Shown here: positions 1-20,324 of the stretch, piece after piece
Layout: each line of letters begins with the position of its first letter
Numbering within the stretch: the first letter of the stretch is position 1
Position numbers and translations under genes: made by a program
The notes under the pieces: model-generated
Database searches by the model: none
The model's input: only the letters and a program-made list of their open reading frames with translations
Told to the model about the DNA's origin: nothing
DNA from: Aldrovandia affinis
Taxonomy: Eukaryota; Chordata; Actinopteri; Notacanthiformes; Halosauridae
DNA length: 64,000 nucleotides
Assembly: GCA_029706075.1 (NCBI GenBank)
Contig: JAINUG010000037.1
Coordinates: 3,523,127-3,587,126, forward strand
Direction: 5' to 3'

Positions 1-8953
<8,953 letters not shown>

Positions 8954-9055
8954 CTTGTTGTAGCTGTAGTAGCCCAGGCAATGGGAAAAATCCAGATTCG
9001 ACGGCTCTCCGGGAATAGAATTCCCACCGGCGGAGGGGTAAAACCTTACATCCAT
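8954..9055 (-). CDS. tox3: First coding exon of a TOX-family HMG-box gene, probably tox3
   Basis: Seen: on the minus strand an ATG at 9055 opens 34 codons that begin MDVRFYP, continue with [15 protein letters not shown], and end exactly at AAG before a consensus donor GTAAAG (8953-8948), leaving phase 0. Reading through the donor gives only an unrelated tail. Known from memory of the family: TOX proteins begin MDVRFYP or MDVRLYP, and TOX3 has an LDFAQCLGYYGYSK-like segment before a splice junction, so TOX3 is a better match than TOX or TOX2. TOX proteins are nuclear, with an N-terminal transactivation region and one HMG box that binds DNA; neither the HMG box nor any other exon lies in this window. 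The exon sits at the inner edge of a CpG-rich block, as a first exon should. The family call is strong; the choice of paralogue is less sure. Confidence 0.85.
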
Positions 9056-9460
9056 GATGTTTCGGAAACGAAGGCAGTAGTGGGATGAACTGACCTCGAA
9101 TTTAAACGCGTTTCAGCTTCACTCCTGCTTTCTCTTTTACAATCCACGCGCAGTGAGTTTTTAGAGAGACCGCGAGCTTTTGTCGGGACGGTTCGGAGAG
9201 AGAGAGAGAGAGATGGCGAAGGGGGTAAAATGTGTAGTTTTGATAATCCTCTTGTTGGTGCAGTAGTTGTTTGTAGTTTTCAAAACTCAAATACAGGTAG
9301 GTCAGTGTTCAGGCTCTTCCTTGAGGACTGTTATATCCGTGCCAAGCCGCAATGTTTGCCCATGCATTTAGGAGCAGCTGCTGTACACAAAGAAGCCACG
9401 CGACCGGCACAGAGCGCCTTTCCACAACCTCTCCAGCGCAGCGATACAGGGAGCTGACAA
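9056..9460 (-). promoter_or_regulatory. tox3: CpG-rich 5' UTR and proximal promoter of tox3
   Basis: Directly upstream of the ATG (to the right, because the gene is on the minus strand) the sequence becomes clearly richer in CpG than the rest of the window, for example around 9000-9055, 9110-9190 and 9340-9440. It contains a short GA run (about 9199-9214). I see no convincing TATA box, which fits a CpG-island promoter of a developmental regulator. The transcription start cannot be placed from sequence alone. Confidence 0.5.
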
Positions 9461-9941
9461 AACAAGAGACAGAATATAGTATATAAATATCAACTCACTG
9501 TACGACTGGAGGGTCAGTCACCACTCACATGTACTCTTGAGGCCTCTGTACCTTGTTTCAGTTGGTTCGTTTTCTTTTTTAAGTTTGTAGTTTGGTGTGA
9601 TACTCGAGTAATGGCATCCCTTTTTCCTCGCGATGACGATTGCAATCGCTTTAAAAATATTGACTTTATTTCCTTCTCTAAAAAAACCCCACCAATAATA
9701 CAAATGTTCAACACAACGGTCACAGTTTTGCAGTTTTTAAGTGCCGGAGCGCCCCGTTCCGTCTCTGGCAAAGCTCCTGCACGTTATGAATAAGTGAAAC
9801 GTGTGAATAACTGGGGCCACTCCTCAAGCGCCGATCGCCACTCCCCATTTAGCCAGCAGCTGCCTCAAGGTAAACACACACTCCAATACACGCCCCAGTT
9901 ACTGTTGCAATCTGCACTGGGGTAATTTAGTATCATGTTTG

Positions 9942-9962
9942 TATATATATATATATATATAT
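9942..9962. repeat. (TA)n microsatellite
   Basis: Short pure TA run upstream of the tox3 promoter. Confidence 0.9.
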
Positions 9963-11737
9963 CTTCTGTTACGCTACTTTTCCATCGTTCGATTTCATTT
10001 TAGTCTCAAAATCTAGGTAAAGATGAACGGCACTATTAGATAGGCTACATCAGATGATATGATATAGCCCATTAGCTCGTCCCAAGTAAACTATATAGGG
10101 AGATGAAGTTGAAGCATTTTTTTTTCTTCACATAAATTATTCTTAGGACTAAGTCGACTGCAAAACCCCCCCCCCAAACAACCAAGAAAGGAAAATGCGC
10201 CATAACACTTATATACTCTTATGGGAAAATAAGCTATGTCATTCACTAGGCATTTGCAATTCCACAGCCAACTTTTTAATGTGTAACCTGACAATTGGAC
10301 CAAAGTGTTCAAAGCAAAGTGTTCAACGTATGTAGAGGAAGAGTACGTTTACTTACAACAGAAAAGGGGAAAGTAAATGAACTCACACAAATAAATAGCA
10401 GAAAAGCAGAACTATAAAGGCATGCCTGTTGCAAAAGCCAACTAAAACAAACTTACTGGTATACTACTGTACCTTTTCACATTGATGTCGCTAGCCAGAT
10501 TTCCCCTGGTGTGTAATTAAAATAACAGAAGGAGCATTTTTAAGACATTTGCATTTTTGGGACATCTATGGGACATTTCTTAATTTGTTTTGTTTCTCAT
10601 TTGTCTTTTTCAGGCTGTCTTAGGGCAGATCAGATCAAGTTCCAAAGTCTGTCAGCGTGCTTCGCCTGAAACGTGAACAAATCAATGCAACAAACCTTGT
10701 CTTTATTATCTATTTCACATAAATCATTTCTTTCAGTGCTTTTTTTTTTTTTACTGACCGATTTGGGTCCTTATTTTCACTCATGGAAAGCATAAGCTAT
10801 TAGCAATGCACCTGCTTCCATGTCTACTACTGCTGGCGTGAGTGCAATGGAGGGTGTGGAAATGAAAATTAATGGTGTTGCTCATTAGCTGCCACAAAGA
10901 GAGCCCCTGACAAAGAGACTGCAAAAAAGCTCATCCACTCACCAGGCTGGGAGACCATGTCACCTCTCTTTCTTTCTGAATACCCTACACTATATTCTGA
11001 CCGTGCAACCCGCCTGTCACCTTTGCATGTTTTTACTTAAGATACGATCTGTTACGTCCAAGGGTAAAACAAACATCACACTATTGATTTCCTTAATCCT
11101 GACGTGGTGGTAAAAAAAAACGGCAGAACGCACAGGGGAAGTCCTGTAAGTTTCTCAGCTACTACGCGCCGGACGCGTTTGTATTCAAACATTCCACCCC
11201 CTCCTCCCTCTCTGTCCGCAATGCCATAAACTCTGAGTTTGCACTAGTTCATTTCCTGGGTAGTTCTTTCTGTAGAGTAGAACAGGGAAAAGATTCCCAT
11301 ACTGTGTGTGTGCGTTTCTCTTTCGAACTCTTTAAGAACCCTGTTTTTATTTCCTTTGTGACTATGATTGTGTGGGAATGTGTGTATGTGTGTGTATATA
11401 TATTTCCAATGTATTATGTGCTCTGAATGCAAGATGTGTTTGGAATGTTTTCCCTCAAGACTAAATAAAATAGGTGAAAAATGCATAGATACACTGAACT
11501 TGCAGTATGGTTGCCATGAGACAATCTTGATTTTATCCACGGCCCAATGTTTGCATTAAGCTGGTTAACAGGCATCAATTGCAACCTATTTTACCTTTCC
11601 AGCTGGAGCCATAACAAATGTGTGTGAGGTGTATTTATGCTGATGATAGAAATCAATTAAGTTGCTTCTTTTGTTTTGTAAGTAATCTTTCTGCTGGTAC
11701 ATGCAGTGAAGAATACACACCCCGACACACAAATGCA

Positions 11738-11739
<2 letters not shown>

Positions 11740-11767
<28 letters not shown>
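11740..11767. repeat. (CA)14 microsatellite
   Basis: Perfect CA run flanked on both sides by ATGCATGCA-like sequence. Confidence 0.95.
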
Positions 11768-11768
<1 letters not shown>

Positions 11769-12284
11769 GCATGCACCACATCTTGTAAGCAAGTTTTTAA
11801 AATTCTGTTAAAAGCAGCAAACTTCCCTATTCTCACTATTGTAGAATTATTACTTTGGTTTTGACATATTGGAAGTATTTACAGTGACAAAGTATTCGAT
11901 TTCATGGATGTATTTGGAAATACTCTTGAACACTGACTTTATGTCGAATGTTGATTGGTCTTTTTCTTTAGTTGCAACTTGCTCATGGTAGTGCACACAA
12001 CGTAACCTTCAGAATGTATATATTCTAAAGTTAGTCAGCTGGGTTTTAAAGGAAAATAGGTCACATCTTATGTCTGATAGAAAATAAACAATATGTTTAT
12101 TAATATATCACTTATCTATAGAATTTGAAATAAGCCTTTCTTTATTCCACTGCTCTACATTACCATATGTAATATTTGATCAAGGTATTTAAATTGTATT
12201 TCAAATGGCATTTGAAAAGTGTTCAAAATACAAAAGCACTCGTTTGGGTCAGTGTATTTGGAAATACTTAAAGTATTGCTGGTG

Positions 12285-12386
12285 TTCAGTATTGCTGGTG
12301 CCCCTGTTTCCTGTTCAGTATTGCTGGTGCCCCTGTTTCCTGTTCAGTATTGCTGGTGCCCGTTTCCTGTTCAGTATTGCTGGTGC
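12285..12386. repeat. 29-bp minisatellite, about 3.5 copies
   Basis: A unit containing TTCAGTATTGCTGGTG followed by CCCCTGTTTCCTG repeats head to tail with a 29-bp period; the third copy has lost two bases, and a partial copy starts the array near 12272. Because 29 is not a multiple of three, the open frames across it are not a repeated protein. Confidence 0.9.
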
Positions 12387-12887
12387 ATGCAGTGGTGTAT
12401 ATGAGTTCATGTCGTTTTTGTAGTGTCAGTGCGCCAGTCAGCTCAATTATACCACATTTACCATGTGTTCTTCCACTCAGCCAGGCTGAATTGTCACCAT
12501 TCAGTAACCTGAAAACAAATTATCTTGTGTTGGCCTCAGATCAGATTTAATTAAAAGGGGCGCAAAGTAATTATATCAATGTACAACATTAGAGTAATGA
12601 AGTAAAAGAATGAATTAACCTAATAATCTGTATTTATGTTCCCCTTCCAACAAGTATGCTACGGCTTTGCTGAGGCAGCCCACACTAAAAACATTGCAGT
12701 TATATATTTTTTGACATTATGTGCATGACTTTCTGAATCTGAACTTCTATGCAATTGCTCGTCTCCTCCCTGTGTTTTTGTTTTGAATTCAGAGCTCTGT
12801 GACCCTTTGATTTCACGTTGACTTGTATTTAAATGACGGCTTGTGTGCCATGCTAGTTTACTGAGAATTTAATATAATAATATATAT

Positions 12888-12960
12888 AATATACGCCATT
12901 TAGCAGACGCTTTTATCCAAAGCGACTTACAGTAGTGAATGCATACATTTTCAGTATATG
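12888..12960. repeat. Fish interspersed repeat with CATTTAGCAGACGC core
   Basis: The stretch at 12896-12934 contains CCATTTAGCAGACGC, TTTTATCCAAAGCG and ACTTACA, a block I recognise from a very abundant dispersed repeat of teleost genomes. A second, more diverged copy is at 63696-63760. I do not assign it to a named family. Confidence 0.6.
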
Positions 12961-13561
12961 TGGCCCCAATTTCACATCCGTCTTATTTTACTGTCTAAAT
13001 GAGACAGATGTGATTCTGTGTTGCTTTGTACAGAGCTTTGCTGGGAAATACTGGTCCGTGATACAGCATTGACCCCTGTTAACCATCACAGTCATGACTG
13101 AAGACTCTTGGACAGGCTGCTCCATCTGACTCAAGGTTTCTTGTCTATTCTTCTTTATTGTTAAATGTGTAGCAATTGGGAAGAACCTGAAAGTCTGAAT
13201 TATTACCTGGATTACACGATTTCACTGAGTCTCCATCGCATTGTGTCAGCACACCATTGTTAGAGAATTAAATACCCATCTTCATTCATTTTCCACAATG
13301 ACTGTGCACCCCACTGAAATAATTTACATAAACCTGAATTTAATATTTTAATAAAACATCACATGCTGTGCCTGCCATCAGAACATAGCCACTTAAGAGG
13401 ACGTAGGTGCTAGTTTTCACAGAATACCGGTATACTGCTCAATGTCATAAGGTGTAATTACAGCAGTGACAATGAGACATTAATTTCTAAACTCATTCAA
13501 TAATATGATAATGCACTGTTAAGATTACCGTGAGTGAGATATAATTGTAGAAGCTATTTTT

Positions 13562-13715
13562 TAGGGCTCTCGGGTAAGGTATCCAGGTACATTGCGGTTC
13601 AGTGATGTGTCTCACGGTGCGGTTTCGCCTCCTGGCCGTGCCAGTACAGACGGTGTCTTGAGTGGCCCATGGTGCAAATAATAATTGGTCATAGCATTGG
13701 CCAGGGAGGGTATGT
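13562..13715 (+). repeat. Degraded SINE-like sequence (family 2)
   Basis: GGCTCTCGGGTAAGG-like sequence is followed by GTGCCAGTACAGACGGTG, an AATTGG-containing piece and GGCCAGGGAGGG. This order resembles the tRNA-derived repeats at 40.6-41.5 kb. No target-site duplication was found, so the call is weak. Confidence 0.3.
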
Positions 13716-15289
13716 TTATTTTTAGTTGAGGAACCTGCTGGCCCTTGTTTTGATTTATTTTGCATGTACTCGATTACACACACGTCATTGTTAGCCCTTA
13801 CCCTTTTGGTTATCATGACCTGTATGGCACACATTTTGGGTTCTGAGAGGACAGTCGTAACATCTGCTAAAGAATATGTACATGCATTGAATGTAAAAAT
13901 ATGCATTTGTACTACGATAAGGTTGAAAAAACTAATATGGTAAAAAAAATCCTTCTTTTATAAATGCCATTGAGAAGTACAGTTGTTGTTCATACACTGA
14001 AGTGAACTGTGCTGCATATCTGATGAAATGCTCTTGATGGGACCCCCGGGGCATTTCCACAGCTTCCTTAAGCCATCCGAAAACCTGCACTTTCATTATA
14101 TTGCTAACAAAACATCAACAGAGTGTCAGACCTTATCTTGACCTGTTCTTTTTTTCTTTGGCTGTGTCATTTTAATATACAATTTTTGGCTATTTCACTT
14201 CCGTGTTTATTCAATGACCAGCCGCACTGACCTATGGCATCTACTGTATACCATTTTAAAGTCTTCATCCTGGACATCTGCTTTTCATTCTGTGCATTGT
14301 TGTGATGGGAACCATTATTGCCCACAGTAGAAAAGTTGGTTGTTATTATGTCAGGAAAAGGTGTTTTATAAAACGGTACATTACCTTTCTCATTTGAGGG
14401 GACAACAGAAGAAAAGCGCAGGGCTGTCTGCACAAGTAATTCTGTGATATTTTAGAGGGTGACAGTCCGGCAAAGTGATCCATCTCTTAGTATACACACA
14501 TCTCTGACAAATGGAAGTCTGTCAAAGTCTCACAGATAAACCACCGCCCGAAGCAACTGACGGATAAACATGACAGGATAATGCAGCCTGAACCCACAGA
14601 GACACCATCCTGTAGAAAGTAATTTAGAATCTTCTAATCCAAGACCCCCCCCGCTGTTTTGGATTTTCGCAGTTAAGAAATAAAACGTGGAGTCTCCAGT
14701 GCTGATTACAGTTACACATAAACTTCTATTAAACTAGTTTCTTCTCACCCTTTCTTTAAAGATTGGTTCAAGCTTAACTGAGTGAGTAGCTTGGGTGCAT
14801 CTGCAGGTATAGGTCTCTAAAAAACAAAGTGCAGTGCAATTGCTTGTAAAATGCACTCATGTGGCGGGTTATTTATTGTCTGCAGTGTGGTATCAGCTAA
14901 TACCCTCTTACGTATGCATTTCTGCCAAACTGACAGCAACTCATGTTTTAGGATGCACCACAAGGATTTGTTTAAGAAGCACAGAATATCCTAACACCCA
15001 CCTTCTTTTAGGCTCTTCTGAAGCTGAGCAGTGTATGTTAGTTGTACAGTGCCCCGGGGGCTGTTGGTCCCATTACACGAAGTCAGCAATAATTGATGTG
15101 CAAAAAAAAAAAGAGATTAAAGATTAAAGGCAAATAAAGACTTCTGATAGCTTTTTATTTACATGCCACATAGTGTATGCCTTAGACTGTACACCAACAG
15201 TTCTAAATTTGAGCTGAAAACAGATTTACACTCTTAGAATAATTTCATAAATGCTTCTCACAACAGAGTAGGCCTACTAGATAAATCAC

Positions 15290-16110
15290 ATCTAATGTTT
15301 GCTATTGATAATTTGTCCAGTAGTGTTTCCCCCCCTGATTAATTTGCAATTTAATAAATAAATCTTGTGTTTGACACATTCCACCAAATTGCCTCAGCCC
15401 AAGGCAATTTGTCAATTATGACTCTTGGAAATAATTTGCTCCTCCTAATTAATATGATTTCCATTAATGAAAGCCTACTGCAATGGAGCTATATTTGTTT
15501 TCAGACAGATCTGTAACTGTTTGAGATTGATGGGTCTTGGAGTCAATGGAATTACATAAATGCTCCCACAAAAAAATAAAATAAAAAGCTTTTCTGGGCT
15601 GGCTTCTTTAGAACCAGAATCATCCTGCACCTCTCCAGGCACCAGTGAAATAATGACAAATCACCAATGTGCTGTGATAAATCTTCCCAATACTACATGA
15701 TATCATTCTCAATGAAAAGCTGTCTTCTGCAGCATTAGTTATTTTAGCACTCTTCATTCATACTAATTAGTTGGGGGCCTTCGTTGCCTTTTGCTGGAAA
15801 AAGGGACATTTCAAAATTCCATTAAAGAATGCAGATGTATGGCCGTGATTGGCATCCTGTGAAACCGAGGCAGTAATTACATTACATGCTTCTGTGTTTT
15901 CCTACCATTCCACATTTCGCCCAGCTTTTCAATGATGATTTGTGCGCGGATAATTAAGATGCACAATTCCTCCAGGCAAGCCATAAACAGGAGGGAAACA
16001 CAAAATCAAATGAAACAAACTGACATGCTGAAATTGCACCGCAATATTTGCCTGATTTGTAGGCGTAGTGTGGATTACGATCGCGTCTTTCTTTCTCGTA
16101 CAGCGGTAAC
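15290..16110. promoter_or_regulatory. Candidate conserved noncoding element
   Basis: Repeat-free block dense in homeodomain-type cores: GATTAATTTGCAAT near 15338, CTAATTAATATGATT near 15445, CCATTAATG near 15461, ACTAATTAG near 15762, GTAATTAC near 15873 and GATAATTAAG near 15949. Such composition is common in deeply conserved enhancers around developmental regulators. This is inference from appearance only; no alignment was available. Confidence 0.3.
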
Positions 16111-16445
16111 AAGCCAGTGCATCCCTTAAGGCATTGACCAAGACTAAGAGAGTTTGAGCCATGGTCATGCATGGAACTGTTCCCTCTTCAGGGAAGACTG
16201 TCTACTACAGGAGAATCCCTGAAGTTACAAAGTGCTGGTAAAGCATGTTTGCCCATGTGAACATGGAAATCAATTCAATCTATCAAAACTGGACATAATG
16301 TATATGTTTATGTACTGTATTACAAAATAGCATAATACTTGTGCCACCGATATACAAGATACAGGTATATGGGTACAAAGTATATTGGTGAAATTGAAGT
16401 GGTCGTTTATAAATTTGGTGGTGAAGGTGCTTTTGCAAGATCTGT

Positions 16446-16480
16446 GCTAGCTGGACCGTCTCTGTGACGGTCCAGCTGGC
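16446..16480. repeat. Hairpin-forming inverted repeat
   Basis: AGCTGGACCGTC (16449-16460) and GACGGTCCAGCT (16466-16477) are exact reverse complements around a 5-nt loop. One G-T pair and two more pairs extend the stem to about 15 bp. Confidence 0.85.
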
Positions 16481-17537
16481 TTTGTAGACTACGCCTTTCT
16501 GAAGTTAGCTTTTATTCACACTTCAAACTGTCTAACTTTAACTTAACACTTTTAACTATGTCATTTTAAAAGATTTTTTTTCTTCTGATTTCTCTCAAGG
16601 ATGTCTTCACCTTTAAAACTCATGATTTTCTTTCGTATATGTAAAAACAACGTGGTTGTATCTTCCACATCTACTGTTGACTTTTGTCTACCATTATTGA
16701 AAGAAGGGGTGTGTGGGGCTTTCAGTATAACAGCTGTGGGGTGCGGTCTTTTATTAAGCAACTAATTTAAGAGGGTATATCTCTCAACTTTTACGAATTG
16801 TAGTAAACTCTCATGAAATTCATAAATATTGTGTTAGAATGGATTTTTTTTTACAACTTGCTTAAATTAGTTTCAAAAAGTTAAGGACAAAGGGCTAGAC
16901 TGAATGGTTCCAGGAGAGTCCATATTGTCTGAAATGATGGAAGTTGTTGAAAACGGAACAATAAAGAATAAAAGTACATATTTTACGGAAAGACATCAAA
17001 ATGACTTTAACACAGTTTGGGCTATTGCAAATGATAACATAGAGGGAAAAGAGCATTGTACCCCTGTTTACAGACAAGTATCTCTAAAGCTGACATAATT
17101 GTCATTCTTCCTCCTGTTTCTATCTGGCCAGCATCAATCTTTATTGCAGGGCTGTCAGATATGTCTGACTCGTTGAAATAAAGCCCAGCTTCTAGCTTGA
17201 GGCATTCTGGAGTGGTGCAGCAAACCACAAGACGACTGTGAGGACAACACAACAGGAGACAGGGGAGCCTGTTCACAGGGACAATTTTGCTTGTTATACT
17301 TTCTTTGTGTGCGATACAGCTTAAGGAAAATACATAAAATACAAATACAATAGATTTTAGCCATGAGGCACCCAAGTGAGATATAACAACAGATGCCTTT
17401 TCACCCTGCATAAGAGGAAGCATCAGCACTAATCCTGAAGAGCTCATACGCAAAAACCGATAAACACCATTCCTGCCCAAACTAAACCAAACAAGCCGTG
17501 ATTGAGATCACAGTACCATCTTTGCGATTTCCAAATA

Positions 17538-17876
17538 TATATATATTTTTTTACATTTGTTTCTGATTTTATCCCATTTTTCTCCCAAAATAGTAGCCAA
17601 TTACACCCTCTCTTTTTCATGTCAATCCCCCCCTCATATTGTGAGTTTGCTGCCGTAGCCCTGAGACCGGCAGTGACAAAGGCAAAGCACCGTCTCCCCC
17701 CGAGCCGGCACTCGCCAAGCCGCTAACCATAACTCCGGTACTCCAGAGACACTCCTATACGCAGCAAACTCATGTCGGCTTCCCTCCCCCTCCCTGGCGC
17801 AGCCGGTGGAATCAAACCCCCGGTCGCAGTGGCCAGTGTCAAACATTGTAACAGCTAGACCACCCGGGAGACCCCA
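17538..17876 (-). mobile_element. tRNA-derived SINE, family 1, minus-strand copy
   Basis: On the minus strand the element starts GGGGTCTCCCGGGTGGTC (A-box region), has a B-box-like GGGGGTTTGATTCC, a tRNA-unrelated body, and a 3' tail with TAATTGGCTAC, GGGAGAAAAATGGG and ATCAGAAACAAATG before an A/T-rich end. ATTTCCAAATA occurs on both sides (17527-17537 and 17877-17887), an 11-bp target-site duplication. The body and tail match the plus-strand copy at 26563-26943, so these are two copies of one family. It is presumably mobilised by a LINE partner and transcribed by RNA polymerase III; activity is not shown. Confidence 0.88.
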
Positions 17877-18504
17877 ATTTCCAAATAGTGTTGTTGCAAA
17901 ACTCGATATATCACATGCTATATGTACAGTTATTCAACATTTTGTTGCAGAAACCGATACACGCTGTTCCCTCTTATTACCACAAACCAAGATATCAATG
18001 GGTGCACCGATATATTGGTGAGCTATTGGTATCGGCCAATATTTGCCTTGTTGACTGCAATCGGCTTATTGGTCGATGAGATCAAATTTACCGATAGCAG
18101 TGGCAAATAATTATCCGTCAATTTTTGTCGCATCAATCTGGTCTAAATGTTCAAACTTGAATGGAACGGCAGCATATTTTATTTACAAGTTAAACTGACT
18201 GAAACCACACCCAACTTACTCTTCTGGCGATGCTGCAATTGATGAGCACTCTGGCACTCCACGCAGTCTTGCACAAGATGAACGCTAGAGCTGGGCGATA
18301 TGGCCAAAAATAATTATCATGACATGTTGACCAAATACTTCGATAACGATATTGAAACAATCATTTGTATGCAGAAAAAAGCTGAGTATATACAGATATT
18401 CAAACACAACTTTATTTAACATTTAATGCTTGTATGTGCGGTAAGTATTCAAGCATAATTTCAAGTACAAAGTTTGCACTTTGCATCAACAAATTGTGTA
18501 TATA

Positions 18505-20069
18505 CAGTACTGTGCAAAAGTTTTAGGCAGGTGTGAAGAAATGCTGTAAAGTAAGAATGCTTTCAAAGAGATACATTTTAATTGTTTATTTTTATCAATT
18601 TACAAAATGCAAAGTGAGTGAACAGAAGAAAAATCTAAATCAAATCAATATTTGGTGTGACTACACCTTTCCTTCAAACCAGCATAAATTCTTATAGGTA
18701 CACTTGCACAAAGTCATGGATTTTGTAGGATTATAGTCAGGTGTATGATTAACCAATTATACCAAACAGGTGCTAATGATCATCAATTTCATATGTAGGT
18801 TGAACTGAAACAGAAACAGCTGTGTTAAAACTGGGTGAGGAACAGCCAAACTCTGCTACTAAGGTGAGGTTGTGGAAGACAGTTTCATGTCACAGGTCAT
18901 ACACCATGGCAAGACGCAAGACTGAGGGTACAGCAACAAGACACAAGGTAGTTATACTGCATCAGCAAGGTCTCTCCCAGGCAAAGATTTCAAAGCAGAC
19001 TGGGGTTTCAAGATGTGCTGTTCAAGCTCTTTTGAAGAAGCACAAAGAAACGGGCAACGTTGAGGACCGTAGACGCAGTGGTTGGCCAAGGAAACTTAAT
19101 GCAGCAGATGAAAGACACATCATGCTTACTTCCCTTCGAAATCGGAAGATGTCCAGCAGTGCCATCAGCTCAGAACTGGCAGAAACCAGTGGGGCCCAGG
19201 TACACCCATCTACTGTCTGGAGAAGTCTGGCCAGAAGTGGTCTTCATGGAAGAATTGCAGCCAAAAAGCCATACCTCTGATGTGGAAACTCAACTATATG
19301 CACGAAAACATAGGAACTGGGGTGCAAAAAAATGGCAGCAGGTCCTCTGGACTGATGAGTCAAAATGTGAAATATTTGGCTGTAGCAGAAGGCAGTTTGT
19401 TCGCCGAAGGGCTGGAGAGCAGTACAATAATGAGTGTCTGCAGGCAACAGTGAAGCATGGTGGAGGTTCCTTGCAAGTTTGGGGCTGCATTTCTGCAAAT
19501 GGAGTTGGGGATTTGGTCAGGATTAATGGTGTCCTCAATGCTGAGAAATACAGGCAGATAATTATCCATCATGCACTACCACCAGGGAAGCGTCTGATTG
19601 GCCCCAAATGTATTCTGCAGCAGGACAATGACCCCAAACATACAGCCAATGTCATTAAGAACTATCTTCAGCGTAAAGAAGAACAAGGAGTCCTGGAAGT
19701 GATGGTTTGGCCCCCACAGAGCCCTGATCTCAACATCATCGAGTCTGTCTGGGATTACATGAAGAGACAGGAGGATTTGAGGCAGCCTACATCCACAGAA
19801 GATCTGTGGTTAGTTCTCCAAGATTTTTAGAACAACCTACCTGCCGAGTTCCTTCAAAAACTGTGTGCAAGTGTACCTAGAAGAATTGATGCTGTTTTGA
19901 AGGCAAAGGGTGGTCACACCAAATATTGATTTGATTGAGATTTTTCTTCTGTTCATTCACTTTGCATTTTGTTGATTGATAAAAATAAACTATTAACACT
20001 TCTATTTTTGAAAGCATTCTTACTTTACAGCATTTTTTCACACCTGCCTAAAACCTTTGCACAACACTG
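18505..20069 (+). mobile_element. Nearly complete Tc1/mariner transposon
   Basis: It begins CAGTACTGTGCAAAAG and ends with the complement of CAGTGTTGTGCAAAGG, flanked on both sides by TA, the Tc1 target. The terminal inverted repeats are long: about 18505-18664 pairs with 19912-20069, including GTTTTAGGCAGGTGTGAA and TGCTGTAAAGTAAGAATG, with only a few differences. Total length is 1565 bp, a usual full Tc1 length. It carries one transposase pseudogene in the plus direction and sits inside the inner hAT element, so it is the youngest of the three nested insertions. Confidence 0.93.
18907..19930 (+). pseudogene. Tc1-like transposase with one frameshift and one stop
   Basis: The best start is the ATG at 18907 (MARRKTEGTATRHKVV). 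The N-terminal half holds two helix-turn-helix DNA-binding motifs (HQQGLSQAKISKQTGVSRCA, then the ISSELAETSGAQVHPSTVWR region). The frame shifts near 19275, and the catalytic half continues as VLWTDESKCEIFG (first Asp), GGGSLQVWGCIS, LQQDNDPKHTANVIKN (second Asp) and WPPQSPDLNIIESVW (Glu). 38 residues separate the second Asp and the Glu, so it is DD38E rather than the usual DD34E. A TAG at 19828-19830 replaces the expected Trp codon; the frame continues to a KGGHTKY end near 19930. All catalytic residues are present, but as it stands the gene is inactive. Confidence 0.9.
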
Positions 20070-20071
20070 TA

Positions 20072-20324
20072 TATACGTATAAATATATATACTGTATATG
20101 GCTGCAGTTTCGCATCTGCATATGATTTTTTGCTTGACTCTGCCTCTCTTTTTTGCCATACATTCTTCACATTCCTTTTCATGATAACTTCTCAAATGAT
20201 GGAAAAGATTAGACGTATTCCCGTCTGCCGCTGGGACTGCTTTGTTACAGTACTTGCAGAACACGTTTCCTTTCTGGTCTTTGTCAGCTCCTTTGTAACT
20301 ACAGGAACCCCACTCAATTGCCAT
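20072..20324 (-). pseudogene. BED zinc-finger N-terminus of an hAT transposase
   Basis: The minus-strand frame from 20324 starts MAIEWGSCSYKGADKDQKGN and contains VFCKYCNKAVPAADGNTSNL followed by FHHLRSYH. This gives C-x2-C and H-x4-H, the BED zinc-finger pattern used by ZBED/hAT transposases to bind DNA. An upstream LVPKKGC in the same frame is also typical of the family. The frame enters low-complexity residues and is cut by the Tc1 insertion at 20069; no DDE catalytic domain remains between here and the element's left end. It is a fragment, not a functional gene. Confidence 0.75.

Larger units (their letters stand above)
9461..12284. other. Upstream flank of tox3, mostly single copy
   Basis: CpG-containing sequence continues to about 9900 and may be distal promoter. 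The rest is AT-rich with short simple repeats: a TA run at 9942-9962, a T run near 10740, a C run near 10166 and an AC run at 11740-11767. I see no gene or transposon. Confidence 0.5.
12961..17537. other. Upstream intergenic DNA without genes
   Basis: Apart from the SINE-like piece at 13562-13715, a hairpin at 16446-16480 and a possible enhancer block at 15290-16110, this is single-copy sequence with no convincing coding region. Confidence 0.5.

Noticed and set aside
17022..17480. 152-codon minus-strand open frame
   Set aside because: No domain; hydrophobic and Cys-rich by chance, without gene context.
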